Made by a program: the position numbers and the translations under genes. A stretch of DNA of 64,000 nucleotides from Euonymus europaeus (taxonomy: Eukaryota; Streptophyta; Magnoliopsida; Celastrales; Celastraceae): contig OY756966.1 in the NCBI GenBank assembly GCA_963580455.1, forward strand, positions 18,479,001 to 18,543,000, written 5' to 3'. This document shows positions 1-10,868 of the stretch, one piece after another (the first letter of the stretch is position 1; each line of letters begins with the position of its first letter). The notes under the pieces were generated by a model, which was given only the letters and a program-made list of their open reading frames with translations, was not told the origin of the DNA and ran no database searches.

Positions 1-324
1 GTCGGAAATGGAAAGAGAGGACTTTATAAGTAAACCTGTAGTGGTGTACTAGAGCTAATGAAAAGGATAATCGTTGTTGTGTGAGGGGGTCCACTGGAGT
101 GGAGTTGGGCAGCAGAGCGATGTCGACCTGCTCGGCGGAGTTAGGGTGTGCTATCTCTGTCAGATTATCTCGCTGTAGATGGAAGATTGAGGAAGTTTCC
201 CAAAAAGCTGAAATATGCCCTACATAAAACAAATATTGGATCTAGATGTCCGATTAGATGGACGGTCAGGATGAGGATCCTGCATGAGTGGGATCATGTG
301 GGATCCCTCACTTGTACCCAACCG
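1..324. other. Unassigned left edge, no gene recognised
   Basis: I see no convincing coding sequence, RNA gene or repeat here. The short open frames have no recognisable motif. The sequence stops resembling the TA-rich repeat found further right at about position 325, so this is probably the flank of that repeat or a diverged part of it. Confidence 0.4.
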
Positions 325-474
325 TGTACATATATAAACTATAACACATATATAGTAAAAAAATAGAAATGTGTATATGTGTGTGTATATATATATATAT
401 GTATGTATATATGAAAACTGTAACACATATATACATATAAGAAGAAAAAAAAGATATGTATACGTATATGTATT
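325..474 (-). repeat. TA-rich LTR-like repeat, copy A, left piece
   Basis: This piece contains the motif AAACTRTAACACATATATA and (TG)n/(TA)n runs, and it resumes at 7611 after the Copia-1 insertion. The same motif series occurs at 32590-32725. I infer that copies A and B are the LTRs of the minus-strand Ogre-like element between them. The left boundary is uncertain; a TG at 325 is the best candidate. Confidence 0.45.
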
Positions 475-921
475 TGTCGAAAAAATATAATACATACACA
501 TGTATTAGTACACAGCGGAATACCTGTTGAAGCGCAGATTACGGATCGAACGTTTTGCTTCCACGTACTACAAGATAGATCAACGGACTCCTTCACAACA
601 CGAACACACAACGACAATGATGTCATGAACACATCCAGGCTCAGGGATCGCTACCAGAGTCCTCCCACTATTTACACCCTAACTATCCTTGATCACGGAG
701 GGGGAAGATCAGAGTTTCGAGAGAGAGAGAGTTTACGTATATTTCTGGTGTGTCAAATACAAGTGAAACCCTTGTATTTATAGGCATCTATGTGATGAGA
801 ACTAAAGTCTCCTAAACTGATTAGGTGACTACCTTATCACCTTAAGATAATATCTAAGAATAAATCAAACACTCAATTTGATTTATCTTATGTTTTATCT
901 ATTAGTGGACGTATATCCACA
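475..921 (-). repeat. Copia-1 3' LTR
   Basis: Read on the plus strand it starts TGTCGA and ends TATCCACA, matching 7158-7610 along its length. A GA microsatellite near 719-732 differs in length between the two LTRs. Confidence 0.93.
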
Positions 922-935
922 TCTCCCACTCGTCC
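922..935 (-). promoter_or_regulatory. Copia-1 polypurine tract
   Basis: On the minus strand GACGAGTGGGAGA lies directly before the TGTGGATATA start of the 3' LTR. This is the expected position for plus-strand DNA priming. Confidence 0.8.
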
Positions 936-1929
936 ACATAGAAGTGTCTCTCAAACATTGAACAGGCAGTAGGGCGTGCGACCAGACGAAGAAAAATCAA
1001 CACTAGGTTGAACAGTTAAACTAAGTTACCACCTAACTAGCGTAACTTATCATATAGATATAGTTCGTCTATGCCCTAGATCGTTTGACCATACCAAATC
1101 AAATACTCTCAACACCCTTTGAGAAATTCTCTAAGCAGTATTTGATTTCCACACAGGTACAAGTACTCATCCATGATCACTTTGTTTCTAAAACAATTTT
1201 TGATCACCCGGGCTATGGATTTGTACTATTAAGGCATGTTATCAAAGAATCTTCCTTAATGACTCATATCAATTCGTCTTCATTTTAATATTTTCTAGTT
1301 GTGTCTCATTCGAACGTAATAATATTCATGGCCGTGTATGACACTACTAAGAAAACACTTCAAATTCCAACTACATGATATAGTCTTAAGTCGGAAGAGT
1401 ATAAATAATTTTCAAGGCCAGTGACATATTAGGTGTTTTTCATGTCACTTCTTAAGTGGTCAACTTAGCACATGTAAAACATATTGCATGTTATGATGAA
1501 GCTCCCACTCGAAGGGACGTCACTTGCTCAAACATCATACAGATTTTCATAGATGTTACGCAATTAGCCAACTTAAAATGTCAACTCATGGATTCTGTCC
1601 GGCTTTCATAAGGCTTATATGTGGTGATTAATCACACATTCGACTTTTAAAATAGTCTCATCTCAGACTTACTGAGGCGACATAAGAATTAAGCAACTTA
1701 TGCAAAAATAAACCACACATGACACTACTTAAGTGACAACTAGGTTTCTTGTCTCTTTCTACCAACCACACAAGTGATAGATTGATCCCTCGCGTGAGTG
1801 AGGCGATCGAAGCCTTGTGACATTAAATTGTGCCTAAATTGCGATGTAACAAATACAAACATATTATGAATAATACTGCAATTTTATTTCATAAAGAAAA
1901 ATTAGAATCCAACAAGTACCCTTACATTA
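936..1929 (-). other. Copia-1 3' untranslated region
   Basis: About 1 kb lies between the end of the RNase H reading frame and the polypurine tract. I see no further coding sequence in it. Confidence 0.6.
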
Positions 1930-3837
1930 CTAGAATCTACGTAGACCCATAGACCTAACATGAAACAAAAACAAATCTCTAGGTATTGCTTTTGTCGACG
2001 GGTCAGCCACCATCTCTTTAGTGGTAATGTATTTAAAGGTAACTTCTTTCTGGTTGACCATGAGTCGGATATTATGATAACAAAGATCAATATGCTTTGT
2101 CTTCCCATGATACTTGGGATTCTTTGCATACTCCAAGGCAGTCATGCTATCAGAGTAAATCTCGACAGGCTTTTCAACTTGAGAGGTGACCTCGAGATAT
2201 TGTAAAAATCGCCTTAACCAGACAGCCTCCTGGACTGTAGCTGAACATGCAACATATTCAGCCTCCATTGTCGATAGAGCAATGCAGGTCTGCTTTTTGC
2301 TACACCATGAGATTACTCCTCCTCCAAGGATAAACACATATCCAGAGGTAAATTTCTTTTCATCTCTATCACCAGCCCAATCAGCATCACTGAATCCAGT
2401 TAATCTCAAGTTCCCTCTGCCATAGCAGAGGACTAGATCTATGGTTCCACGAAGGTAATGAAATATTCTTTTCACAACTTCCCAGTGGGCAAGACCTGGA
2501 TTACTTTGATATCGACTCACTAAGCCAACTGCAAAACAGATGTCAGGATGAGTACACAACATAGCGTACATCAGACTCCCAACTGCACTGGCATAGGGAA
2601 CCCTGCTCATTCTATTTCTTTCTTCATCTGTCTTAGGGCTTTGATCAAGTGATAAATACCGACCCTTTTCAACAGGAGTATCAACGGGTTTTGATTGATG
2701 CATGCGGAATTTTTCCAAAATATCCTTAATATAATTTTCTTGAGACAGACCAAGAATTCTTTTGGATCTATCCCTAATGATCTTGACGCCAAGCACATAG
2801 TTAGCTTCGCCCATATCCTTCATTTCAAAAATAGAGGATAGCCATTCTTTCATGGCAGTGATCATCTCCTTGTTATTCCCAGCAAGTAAAATGTCATCAA
2901 CGTACAGGGATAGGACCAAAAAACCCTCTTCTGTATTTCTGACATATACACAATGGTCATCTTCAATCATATTCATGCCTGCCAACAAAATGGCTTCATG
3001 AAACTTGAGATACCATTGTCTAGATGATTGTTTGAGACCATATATGAATTTTTTAAGACGACACACTTTGTCTTCTTGTCCCTTTGCCATAAAGCCAAAA
3101 GGTTGATCCATATAAATCTCCTCATCCAGCTTTCCATTTAAGAAAGCTGTCTTAACATCCATCTGGTGTAGCTCCAAATCTAAATGGGCTACAAGTGCTA
3201 GGATTGAGCGAATGGAGACAAATCTCACCACAGGAGAAAAAGTCTTTTCATAGTCTATTCCCTCCATTTGGGTATAGCCTTTCGCTACTAATCGGGCTTT
3301 ATACTTGTCAATTGAGCCATCGGCCTTCCTTTTTACTTTTAAGACCCACTTATTGCCAATTGCCTTACGGTCTGGTGGAAGATCAACCAAGTCCCAAACT
3401 TGGTTCTTTGCCATTGAATCCATGTCATCATTCAAGGCAGCTAACCATTCATTGCAAGCAGGTAATTGAAGTGCTTCGTTATATGAAGTAGGCTCATCTA
3501 TGTCTGATAGAGAGCATAACAACGCATGTACTTCAACTCCAAAATGTCGACGAGGAACGTTTCCACGTTGACTTCTCCGCAAGGAGTTTTCAGTACTCCA
3601 ACTATCTATGGCGACTGACTGAGAAGGACGTTCCAATTCCCTCTCCTCGCGAGAGATAGTAGAAGGTTCCATAGACTGTATCTCATACAATTCTAATTCC
3701 TTGTGGACATCACCAATGCTTGGGAATTCATTTTCTAAAAATTCCACATCTCTAGATTCTGTCTCTATCATACCCCCATCAGGATGTTCACCATACGTCA
3801 CATATCCTTTTGAGTGTTCAGGATATCTAATGAACAC
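1930..3837 (-). CDS. Copia-1 reverse transcriptase and RNase H (open, 635 aa)
   Basis: This is the C-terminal half of a copia polyprotein and it is still open. The linker after integrase covers roughly residues 1-110. RT follows, with the NKWVLKVKRKADG block near 162-174, the first catalytic Asp in QMDVKTAFLNG near 227, YGLKQ near 266-270, and the YVDD box at 312-315. RNase H follows, with the ADWAGD block, the SWCSKKQ and EAEYVA motifs, and KTKHIDLCYHNIR. RT copies the element RNA into DNA and RNase H removes the RNA strand inside a virus-like particle. The frame is continuous with the integrase frame upstream apart from an intervening stop. The methionine at 3837 is probably internal, because the ancestral protein began in gag. 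Confidence 0.92.
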   Translation of the reverse strand: MFIRYPEHSKGYVTYGEHPDGGMIETESRDVEFLENEFPSIGDVHKELELYEIQSMEPSTISREERELERPSQSVAIDSWSTENSLRRSQRGNVPRRHFGVEVHALLCSLSDIDEPTSYNEALQLPACNEWLAALNDDMDSMAKNQVWDLVDLPPDRKAIGNKWVLKVKRKADGSIDKYKARLVAKGYTQMEGIDYEKTFSPVVRFVSIRSILALVAHLDLELHQMDVKTAFLNGKLDEEIYMDQPFGFMAKGQEDKVCRLKKFIYGLKQSSRQWYLKFHEAILLAGMNMIEDDHCVYVRNTEEGFLVLSLYVDDILLAGNNKEMITAMKEWLSSIFEMKDMGEANYVLGVKIIRDRSKRILGLSQENYIKDILEKFRMHQSKPVDTPVEKGRYLSLDQSPKTDEERNRMSRVPYASAVGSLMYAMLCTHPDICFAVGLVSRYQSNPGLAHWEVVKRIFHYLRGTIDLVLCYGRGNLRLTGFSDADWAGDRDEKKFTSGYVFILGGGVISWCSKKQTCIALSTMEAEYVACSATVQEAVWLRRFLQYLEVTSQVEKPVEIYSDSMTALEYAKNPKYHGKTKHIDLCYHNIRLMVNQKEVTFKYITTKEMVADPSTKAIPRDLFLFHVRSMGLRRF

Positions 3838-3945
3838 CTTTTTGCTGGCCCTTGGGCCAAGCTTCCCATACTTATGAGAGGTAGAGTGAACATATCCTGC
3901 TGAGCCCCATGGACGCAGATGATCTAACTCTAGAGTCCTTTTGTT

Positions 3946-4653
3946 TCAGAGTTCATAGGGAGTAGTAGGTACAGACTTACTTGGAACACGATTAAGTATG
4001 TATGTTGCCGTAAGCAGCGCATCCCCCCAAAAACTTATAGGGAGATTGGCTTGAGCCATCATTGACCTAGTCATGTCCAATAAAGTCCTGTTTCGACGTT
4101 CTGCTACACCATTTTGTTGCGGTGTCCCAGGAATTGTAAGTTGCCTACTAATTCCTTTAGTTTCACATAGAAGTTTAAAGGTATCAGACAGATATTCACG
4201 TCCTCTATCAGTTCGGAGAGTTTTCAAATTTCTCTCTTGTTGATTTTCGACTTCCGCAACAAAGCGTTTGAAGCATTCTAATACTTCATGTCGATGAGAA
4301 AGCAGATACACATACCTGAATCGTGAATAATCATCTATGAATGTTAAAAAGTACGACGCTCTATGTCGGGCTTTAACATTCATAGGCCCACAGATGTCAG
4401 AATGGACTAACTCCAAAGGATGAGAGGCCCTTAGAGCCTTACCAAAAGGCTTTCTTGATGCCTTCCCCATTAGACAATTCTCACACACAAGGAGATTGAC
4501 TTTTTCAAGCGACCCTAATAGGCCTACTTTGGCTAATCTAGCCATTCTTTCTTGCCCAATATGGCCAAGTCTAGCCTGCCATAACATACTATCTATTTTA
4601 AGGAAAGTAACAGATGCAGAAGAAGAAGAAGAAACCGCAGTATAATAATCCAA
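3946..4653 (-). pseudogene. Copia-1 integrase fragment
   Basis: This segment holds the GAG-pre-integrase zinc region ([10 protein letters not shown], then CENCLMGK near residues 57-64) and the integrase core. The DDE triad is visible: Asp86 in HSDICGP, Asp149 in RTDRG and Glu185 in [10 protein letters not shown], with 35 residues between the last two as is usual. The segment ends at a stop after TPYEL, and reading continues into the RT segment, so this is one piece of a broken polyprotein. Integrase would insert the cDNA into the chromosome. Confidence 0.9.
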
Positions 4654-4704
4654 ATTTAATTTAAAAAATCCATTAACGAGTTGTCCACTAAGAACAATTT
4701 ATTA

Positions 4705-5256
4705 TCAAAAAAGCATATTTACGACATTGTTCTCAAAATGAAAAGAATAACCTAAAGGCAATAAAGCTAGCACAGAGCAAAGGTTACACTGAAAATTTGG
4801 ACAATATAGAACATCATGCAGGATTAAACTGTGACCCCCTAACAATCTAAGTTGATAGGAACCGCATCCTAAGATCTCCACTTGTCCATTATTTCCCAAA
4901 TAGACGTACTGAGTTCCAGCTGGAATTCGGTGAAAGTCCACAAAGCCCTGTCTGTCACGAACTATGTGTTTGTTCGCTCCTGTATCCAAAATCCAATCAG
5001 GAAAGGAGTTAGCAACTAATGCATAAGAACAAACATTGACAAAAGACAATTGAGGAACTATCTTCTTGGGCTTAGAACAATTTCTGGCCGGGTGTCCCTT
5101 GTTTCCATAGTTGTAGCACTTCATTTTAGCTACATTTCTCTTGGGCTTGGTCTTCTCAATTTTCTTGCCTTTAGGCCCGTGACCTTTCCATTGCTTATTT
5201 TTCCCTCCACCTTTGCCCTTAAACCCATTTTTGGGTTTGTTGGGAGCATGGGCCAC
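4705..5256 (-). pseudogene. Copia-1 nucleocapsid and protease fragment
   Basis: A basic Lys/Gly-rich stretch leads to a zinc knuckle, CYNYGNKGHPARNC. The usual second Cys is Tyr, so the CCHC site is broken. The aspartic protease follows, with its active site in WILDTGANKHIV and the flap-side GNNGQVEILG motif. The protease would mature the polyprotein. Stops separate it from gag on one side and integrase on the other. Confidence 0.87.
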
Positions 5257-5340
5257 TAAAGCAACTTTCTAGGTAGTAGCTTTGCAATCTGCTTCTAGCT
5301 CAAGATGACGGGAAATGTCATCAAAGGTTTTGATGTTCTC

Positions 5341-5886
5341 TTAGTGAGTCATCAATTGCTTCATGTGGACCCATTCAGGATCCGACAAGGAACGAATCAC
5401 ATCCAACACCTGTTGCTCATCACTAAGTTCAACACCAGCATTCCTCAAATCCTTGATCATGCCCTTCATTGCACGAAGGTTCTCGGGCATTGTGTGATTT
5501 GGCAGCAACGTATACTCATTGAATTTGAGGTTCCAAGCACGAAGCCTAGTGGCATTGGTTTGCCCAAACTTGATTTTGAGCTCATTCCACATGGCTTGAG
5601 CCGTAGTGCAATCTTCAAAATCACCAATTAAGTCATTTTGCATAGCACTAAGCATTGTGAACCGTGCACAACGGTCTTTCTTGATCCAATTGTCATAGGC
5701 TTCCTTGTCACGACGGTGCTGGGCAGTATTACCTTCTTCTGGTGGCACCATAGCCAACTCCAAGGTTTCAATCACTTCTTGCTCGTTAAGAAGTTACTGA
5801 ATCTTCCTTCTCGACACATCATAATTTTCGGACCCAGTTAGCTTTTCACCTTTGTTCAAATCAGCAATAACATTTTTCGAGGCCAT
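5341..5886 (-). pseudogene. Copia-1 gag fragment
   Basis: This is a gag capsid segment of the copia UBN2 type. The likely original start is the ATG at 5886, followed by a gag-like N-terminus that includes KLTGSENYD. A TAA then breaks it just before 5775. The open part has WNELKIKFG, NLKFNEY and the LRNAGVELSDEQQVLDVIRSL capsid signature. It ends at a stop at 5341. Gag would build the particle shell. Confidence 0.85.
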
Positions 5887-7138
5887 TACTACAAAAGTAA
5901 ACATTGTTGGATTCAATTTAGGCACAATTTCATATTTTTGAGAATTTCATAGATCAAATTATTTTTCAAAAAAAATGAGGTCGAAAAATAGCTATGCTCA
6001 AAATCATCACTCACGCAATTGAAAAAACATTCAATCCAAAACAAAACTCAACAATCATATAACATATTAACAATATAATATGCACGCAAATATTATTATA
6101 AGCACTTAGCATGTTATAAACATGTAATGAGGATTATAATGCACATAGCATAAATGAAAGTTAGTGTTGGTTTTCTAAGTTTGACTAACAAATCTAGTAA
6201 CCAGATCATTCCCAGGAAAGAGGGGGTCTTTCGTTCAATACGACGCACAATTAAGTAACCTCTTTCCTCGATAGAACTTTCTAGACATTGCTAAAAAATA
6301 TTAGCATATATGCAAATTATAATTCAACAAATGAATTTAATCACAATAAAATCCTCATTATAATTCAACAAATGAATTATTAATCACACAATACAAGAAA
6401 AACTCATGGTTTATAATCATAAGCAAGGCACACAATTAATAGATACAAATAAATTATCAATTAATTTAAGTTATCACATAAATAAATAAAATAAAATAAA
6501 CATGGGTCAAATTACAAGCAAAAACACTAAGCCCATTTTTTTTATTTTATTTTTTATTTTTTATGACTTATCATAAAGACTTGATCTTTATCATGGCCCA
6601 AATACACTTAACAGTCCAAATTAACACTAAGTTCATTTATCTCTTTTCATTAGCCACAAAGACTAGGTCTAAGTTCACAAAAAAAATTAGCAAAAAATAA
6701 TGGATCCATTAATCCAGAATTTACAAACACCAACATATGATGTTGAATAAAAAAACGTTAAGCCCAAATATATATGTATATATATATTTATCTACAATTG
6801 AGGCATTTGATAAGTAGTAAAACACATAGTTTAATCCAATACATGCCTTACTTTCCTCTCTGTTTTTTTTACTTGGACTAAGCCGCCTACTGTTTCTTGT
6901 ATTTAAAGATTTAAAGCAATTCAATCATGTGCATATATCAATTATATACATACTATAATATATACTAATAATAATTGATAACATATATGACAATCAAACT
7001 TTGTAAACGTGTCTATATATATATATCATATAATATATATATAATTTAATTTATAATCTTTATTCAAAACACCATAACAATCTACAGAAGATAAATCCAT
7101 GATTAAAACCAATTTAATCATCAATACGGGAACCAAAC
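5887..7138 (-). other. Copia-1 leader, very AT-rich
   Basis: About 1.25 kb lies between the PBS and gag. It has TA runs at 6768-6790 and 7010-7050 and no coding sequence that I recognise. Confidence 0.6.
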
Positions 7139-7157
7139 GAATCGGCTTCGATACCAA
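7139..7157 (-). promoter_or_regulatory. Copia-1 primer binding site (initiator-Met tRNA type)
   Basis: On the minus strand TTGGTATCGAAGCCGATTC immediately follows the 5' LTR. It resembles the plant initiator-Met PBS TGGTATCAGAGC. It would prime minus-strand DNA synthesis. Confidence 0.85.
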
Positions 7158-7610
7158 TGTCGGAAAAATATAATACATACACATGTATTAGTACACAGCG
7201 GAATACCTGTTCAAGCGCAGATTACGGATCGAACGGTTTGGTTCCACGTACTACAAGATGGATCAACGGACTCCTTCACAACACGAACACACAACGACAA
7301 TGATGTCACGAACACGTCTGGGCCCGGGGATCGTTACTAGAGTCCTCCCACTATTCACACCTTAACTATCCTTGATCACGGAGGGGAAAGATTAGAGTTT
7401 CGAGAGAGAGAGAGAGAGAGTTTACGTATATTTCTGGTGTGTCAAATACAAGTGAAACCCTTGTATTTATAGGCATCAATGTGATAAGAACTAAAGTCTC
7501 CGAAACTGATTAGGTGACTACCTTATCACCTTAAGATAATATATAAGAATAAATCAAACACTCAATTTGATTTATCTTATGTTCTATCTATTAGTGGACG
7601 TATATCCACA
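7158..7610 (-). repeat. Copia-1 5' LTR
   Basis: This is the partner of 475-921, starting TGTCGG and ending TATCCACA on the plus strand. The element promoter would lie here on the minus strand. Confidence 0.93.
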
Positions 7611-7697
7611 GTATATATAAACTGTAACACATATATATAACAAAAATAGATATGTTTATATATAGACTGTAACACACACAAATAACAAAACAGTTAC

Positions 7698-7749
<52 letters not shown>

Positions 7750-8519
7750 TAACACACATATATATACATATTGGGCACGTATACATACATATATACATAT
7801 CTATATATACACACACATATATATACAATAAGAATATATATATAAGCACATAATATACCTATGGTGGTGGTGAGAAGAATCGGGTGAAGTTTTGGTATCT
7901 AAGAGATAGAGAGTTTTTTGGGTGAGGATGCGAGTTTAAGGTGAGTGAGTGCCCTTTTGATCTTCAGGTAGGGGGGGGGGCGCGGTGTAGAGGTGGTGAT
8001 CTCGGGTTCTCTCTGGCAGTAAGAATGGTGATGAGGAGTTGTTTGTGATGGGTGAGGGTGAGGGAAAGAATGAAATGGTTGTGTGTGGTGGTCCAATGAG
8101 GGCTTTTGGTAAGTGAAGGTTTGGATGAGGTAGAGAGTGAAGTTGGTGGTCTTTTTTCGAAGTTGTCGGGGGCTTTGAAGAGGTATAGACCAAGAGATAA
8201 ATAGATGTGAGTTAGGATGGGGTAGTTGGGTGGTGAGAAGGGTGGGTTTGTCATCAATGAGAGATGGAGACTTGATGGTGTTAAGTTATGAACAAAGAGG
8301 TGATGGTGAGAAGAATGAGTTTGCCATCAATGAGAGATGGAGACTTGATGGTGTTAGATTATGAACAAAGAAGTGATGGTGAGGAGAAGGCTAGTTGGTG
8401 AAGGTATGATGATGAGTGAGAAAATGTGGGTAGGTGAGTGTTGGGTAATGTAAAAATATTTAGTAAAGTAAAATAAATATAACACAAAGATATAGTTTCG
8501 GGACAAAATTCGGGTATTA
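7611..8519 (-). repeat. TA-rich LTR-like repeat, copy A, right piece (putative 3' LTR of the Ogre-like element)
   Basis: It repeats AAACTGTAACACA motifs and long (TA)n, then a GGTGGTGAGAAGAATCGGG stretch, a duplicated GAGATGGAGACTTGATGGTG segment, and a plus-strand end CAAAATTCGGGTATTATA. The region 51124-51808 has the same order and ends with GGGTATTACA. On the minus strand it starts ATAATACCCG (TGTAATACCCG in copy B), a common plant gypsy LTR start. A PPT-like tract abuts it at 8520. The LTR assignment is inference; the repeat itself is seen. Confidence 0.6.
7698..7744. repeat. (GT)n(TA)n microsatellite
   Basis: A GT run passes into about 19 TA units inside the LTR-like repeat copy A. Confidence 0.9.
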
Positions 8520-8536
8520 TAGTTGCCCCCTTTGTG
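8520..8536 (-). promoter_or_regulatory. Putative polypurine tract of the Ogre-like element
   Basis: On the minus strand CACAAAGGGGGCAACT lies directly before the repeat that starts ATAATACCCG. The tract and its position suit plus-strand priming next to a 3' LTR. Confidence 0.55.
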
Positions 8537-8794
8537 CGTCTTTTACGTAGTAAACAACAAACAAATGTGTAATAAATCGATTTTTTCCGGTGAATATGTA
8601 CGCATGAAATGCAAAAACTAGAACTTTCTTTCGGGCACTAAAAATAAAAAATCTTGTAATTCCAACACGTCGACAAATTGCAATCTTATGTGAGAAAGCA
8701 AAAAATTTCATTTTAAAGAGGAAACATGAATTTTGCCAATTAAACATGAAAATAATGAATTGTCTTTTGTTATCGAAAATAAAAAGGCAAGGTG

Positions 8795-9355
8795 CATCTT
8801 GTCGACATTGAACCGAAATTAAAATTTGTCTTCTCGACGTGGAGCAAAAATTAAAATTTGTTTTCTTGACGCAGAACAAAAAAAAGTATAGTTTTCGTGT
8901 TCTCTATGTGGAACAAAAATTAAATGGATGTTCATCTTCTTGACGTGGAACATAAATTAAAATTTGTCTTCTCTAATTGGAACTGAAATGTAAAGTTCGT
9001 CTTTGCGATGTGGAACAGAAATGTAAAGTTGCATCTTCTCGACGTAGAACAAAAATTAAATAGATATTCATTTTCTCGATGTGGAACATAAATTTAAATT
9101 TGTCTTCTCGACGTGAAACAAAAAAAGTAAAGGGTTTGGTTTCTCCACGTGGAACAAAAATTAAATAGATGTTCGTCTTCTCGACTTAGAACGAAAATGT
9201 AAAGGGTTCGTCTTCTTGACACGGAACAAATATTTAATAGATATTCGTCTTCTCGACGTGGAACAAAAAATAAAGGTTCGTCTTCTCGACATGTAATAAA
9301 AATGTAAAGGGATCTTCTTCTTGACCTGGAACAGAAATGTAAAATTCGTCTTACT
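8795..9355. repeat. Minisatellite, about 17 units of 30-40 bp
   Basis: Degenerate units follow the pattern TCTTCTCGACGTGGAACAAA, then a variable A/T-rich part, then TTCG. The longer units carry an extra TAGATATTCG-like insert. The array sits in the 3' region of the Ogre-like element, between its PPT and its pol remnants. Confidence 0.85.
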
Positions 9356-9754
9356 TCATATGAAGTGAAAAAAATAAAATGCGCTAGATCCATTTGCCAT
9401 TCTCAATGGGGCTGAGATTTCAAATTGTTTTTTCTATTTTGTTTTATATTAGTTCAACAAAAAGGTTCTGGGATTACTTAAGCCATTCTTGGCTTGATCG
9501 AGATGTTGGTTTATTATCTTTTTTCTTTTGTTTTGTTTTGTTTTGTTTTTTCTAATATATTAAAAGAAAGAGAAAAAAAATGCTTGGGAACACTGTAGCC
9601 ATCCCGGCTTGGCTGAACCCTACAATATTGGTTGGACTTGGGTTGAGCTTAAGTAAACTTTATTGAAAGATGGTCTAAAGCTTGAAGGGATGGTTTCCTA
9701 ACATGGTCTTGTACTTGTAGAATCTCTAGCCATGCACCATACTCGTGAGCACAG
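9356..9754. other. No gene seen
   Basis: This is A/T-rich sequence within the 3' region of the Ogre-like element. A loose duplication around CCATTCTTGGCTTGATCG and CCATCCCGGCTTGGCTGA is the only structure I see. Confidence 0.5.
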
Positions 9755-10868
9755 TTAGCAAGTGCTCCCACCTTTGTCATCCCACTTCCAACTGATGCTC
9801 AGGAGTCGATATTTCCTAAAAACGATCATGTGGTGGCGATTGAGTGGCAGATCAAGATGTTTCCCGCGGTAATGCTTTGAAGAGGCTTTGATGTTCATCG
9901 TATCTTGGCAATCGCGATCATGTGTCCATAAATTTGCGCCTATGTGTTTTTCCCCATAAAGATGACTGGATATAATATAGGGCTCTAGCTTTGAGGAGGG
10001 TGAATGCCCTTGCTGAAAAGTAACCAGGTAACAAATCATGGAAAATATAATTTTTTTAATCTTTATTAGTATGTTGTTCATGAATCTTTGTGCTTTTAGA
10101 ATACTGGCTATATAGAACTCATCGATATCAAATCATGTGCTCTTATACATCTATTATAGGGCAAGAAGAATTTTGCTTTACCACTGTTGCCATGACCGAT
10201 AGGGCAAAGGTTGTGTCGGAGAACGTCATCTAGCAACCACATCTTTGATGTTAAATATGAGCAGCATGTAGTGATAGCATTTTTAACTCTCCGTCCTTGA
10301 CACATGTCATCAATTATCTCCATTTTGGAAACAGTGATCGGTGCTTGGAAGCCGGTAGCTAAATCATATGAGGGAGGATACCCTAAATATTTGCATATAT
10401 CTGTCGTGGTGAATCGAAGCTTTATACTGACTACTTCCATCTAATAAACCAGTTGTGGTCCCATCTTCACACTTGGTGGTAACATTTCAAAAGTTTCATA
10501 GAAATGCCAAACTATCCAAGGGTACACTGGTAAGTCTCCCACAAGATTCGGATCTATCAAAAATAGCATAGAGTAATCCTGAAGGTAATGCATAGCCCAA
10601 TGAGTGTCGGCCTCTCTAAGAATATCAAGATCGATATGTCGTTCAGGGATGATTTTTGCTCTAGAAAACAATACGACTGCTCGTGAGAAGGCTGACAAAC
10701 TGTTGTCCATTCGATTAGATGAAGAATGATAGGTTTGGTAAAAAGATGTATATGCAGCTGGATCGAAGTGAGATAAAACGGTGACCGATGATCGGTGGGT
10801 CTGAGTAGTAGTGTCAGAGAATGAAGGAAAAAGGAGGATGAAGCTTGGGTTACTGATAAATGAAGCAT
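9755..10868 (-). pseudogene. Remnant of a plant retroelement protein (Transposase_32-like)
   Basis: Two adjoining minus-strand frames (10710-10441 and 10440-10108) read as one broken protein. The pattern runs RHIDLDILREADTHWAM, then YPWIVWHFYETF, then FTTTDICKYLGYPP, then DDMCQGRRVKNAITT, LLDDVLRHNLCPIGHG and AKFFLPY. This ordering resembles the uncharacterised 'putative plant transposon protein' family, often found in plant retroelements. The next minus-strand frame (10081-9755) may be its tail. Its function is unknown. It lies in sense with the Ogre-like gag-pol, downstream of pol. The family call is from memory of its pattern and unverified. Confidence 0.5.

Larger units (their letters stand above)
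475..7610 (-). mobile_element. Copia-1: Ty1/copia LTR retrotransposon, complete but decayed
   Basis: The element runs on the minus strand, bounded by two LTRs of about 450 bp (475-921 and 7158-7610). The flanking five bases are GTATT on the left and GTATA on the right, a target duplication with one mismatch. Going down the minus strand, the order is 5' LTR, initiator-Met type PBS, a long leader, gag, protease, integrase, RT/RNase H, an approximately 1-kb 3' UTR, PPT and 3' LTR. Integrase before RT defines the copia superfamily. I count roughly 25 differences between the LTRs by eye, about 5 percent. Several in-frame stops make it inactive. It inserted into the TA-rich repeat copy A. Confidence 0.93.

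Noticed and set aside
220..632. Tyr/Ile-rich minus-strand frames with membrane-like character
   Set aside because: They are translations of (TA)n and (TG)n repeats and cross the Copia-1 boundary.
7899..8257. Overlapping minus-strand Pro/His/Ser/Thr-rich open frames, with similar ones at 51150-51546
   Set aside because: They are in three overlapping frames of a CT-rich noncoding LTR segment. The same pattern in both repeat copies is explained by the DNA repeat, not by selection on a protein.
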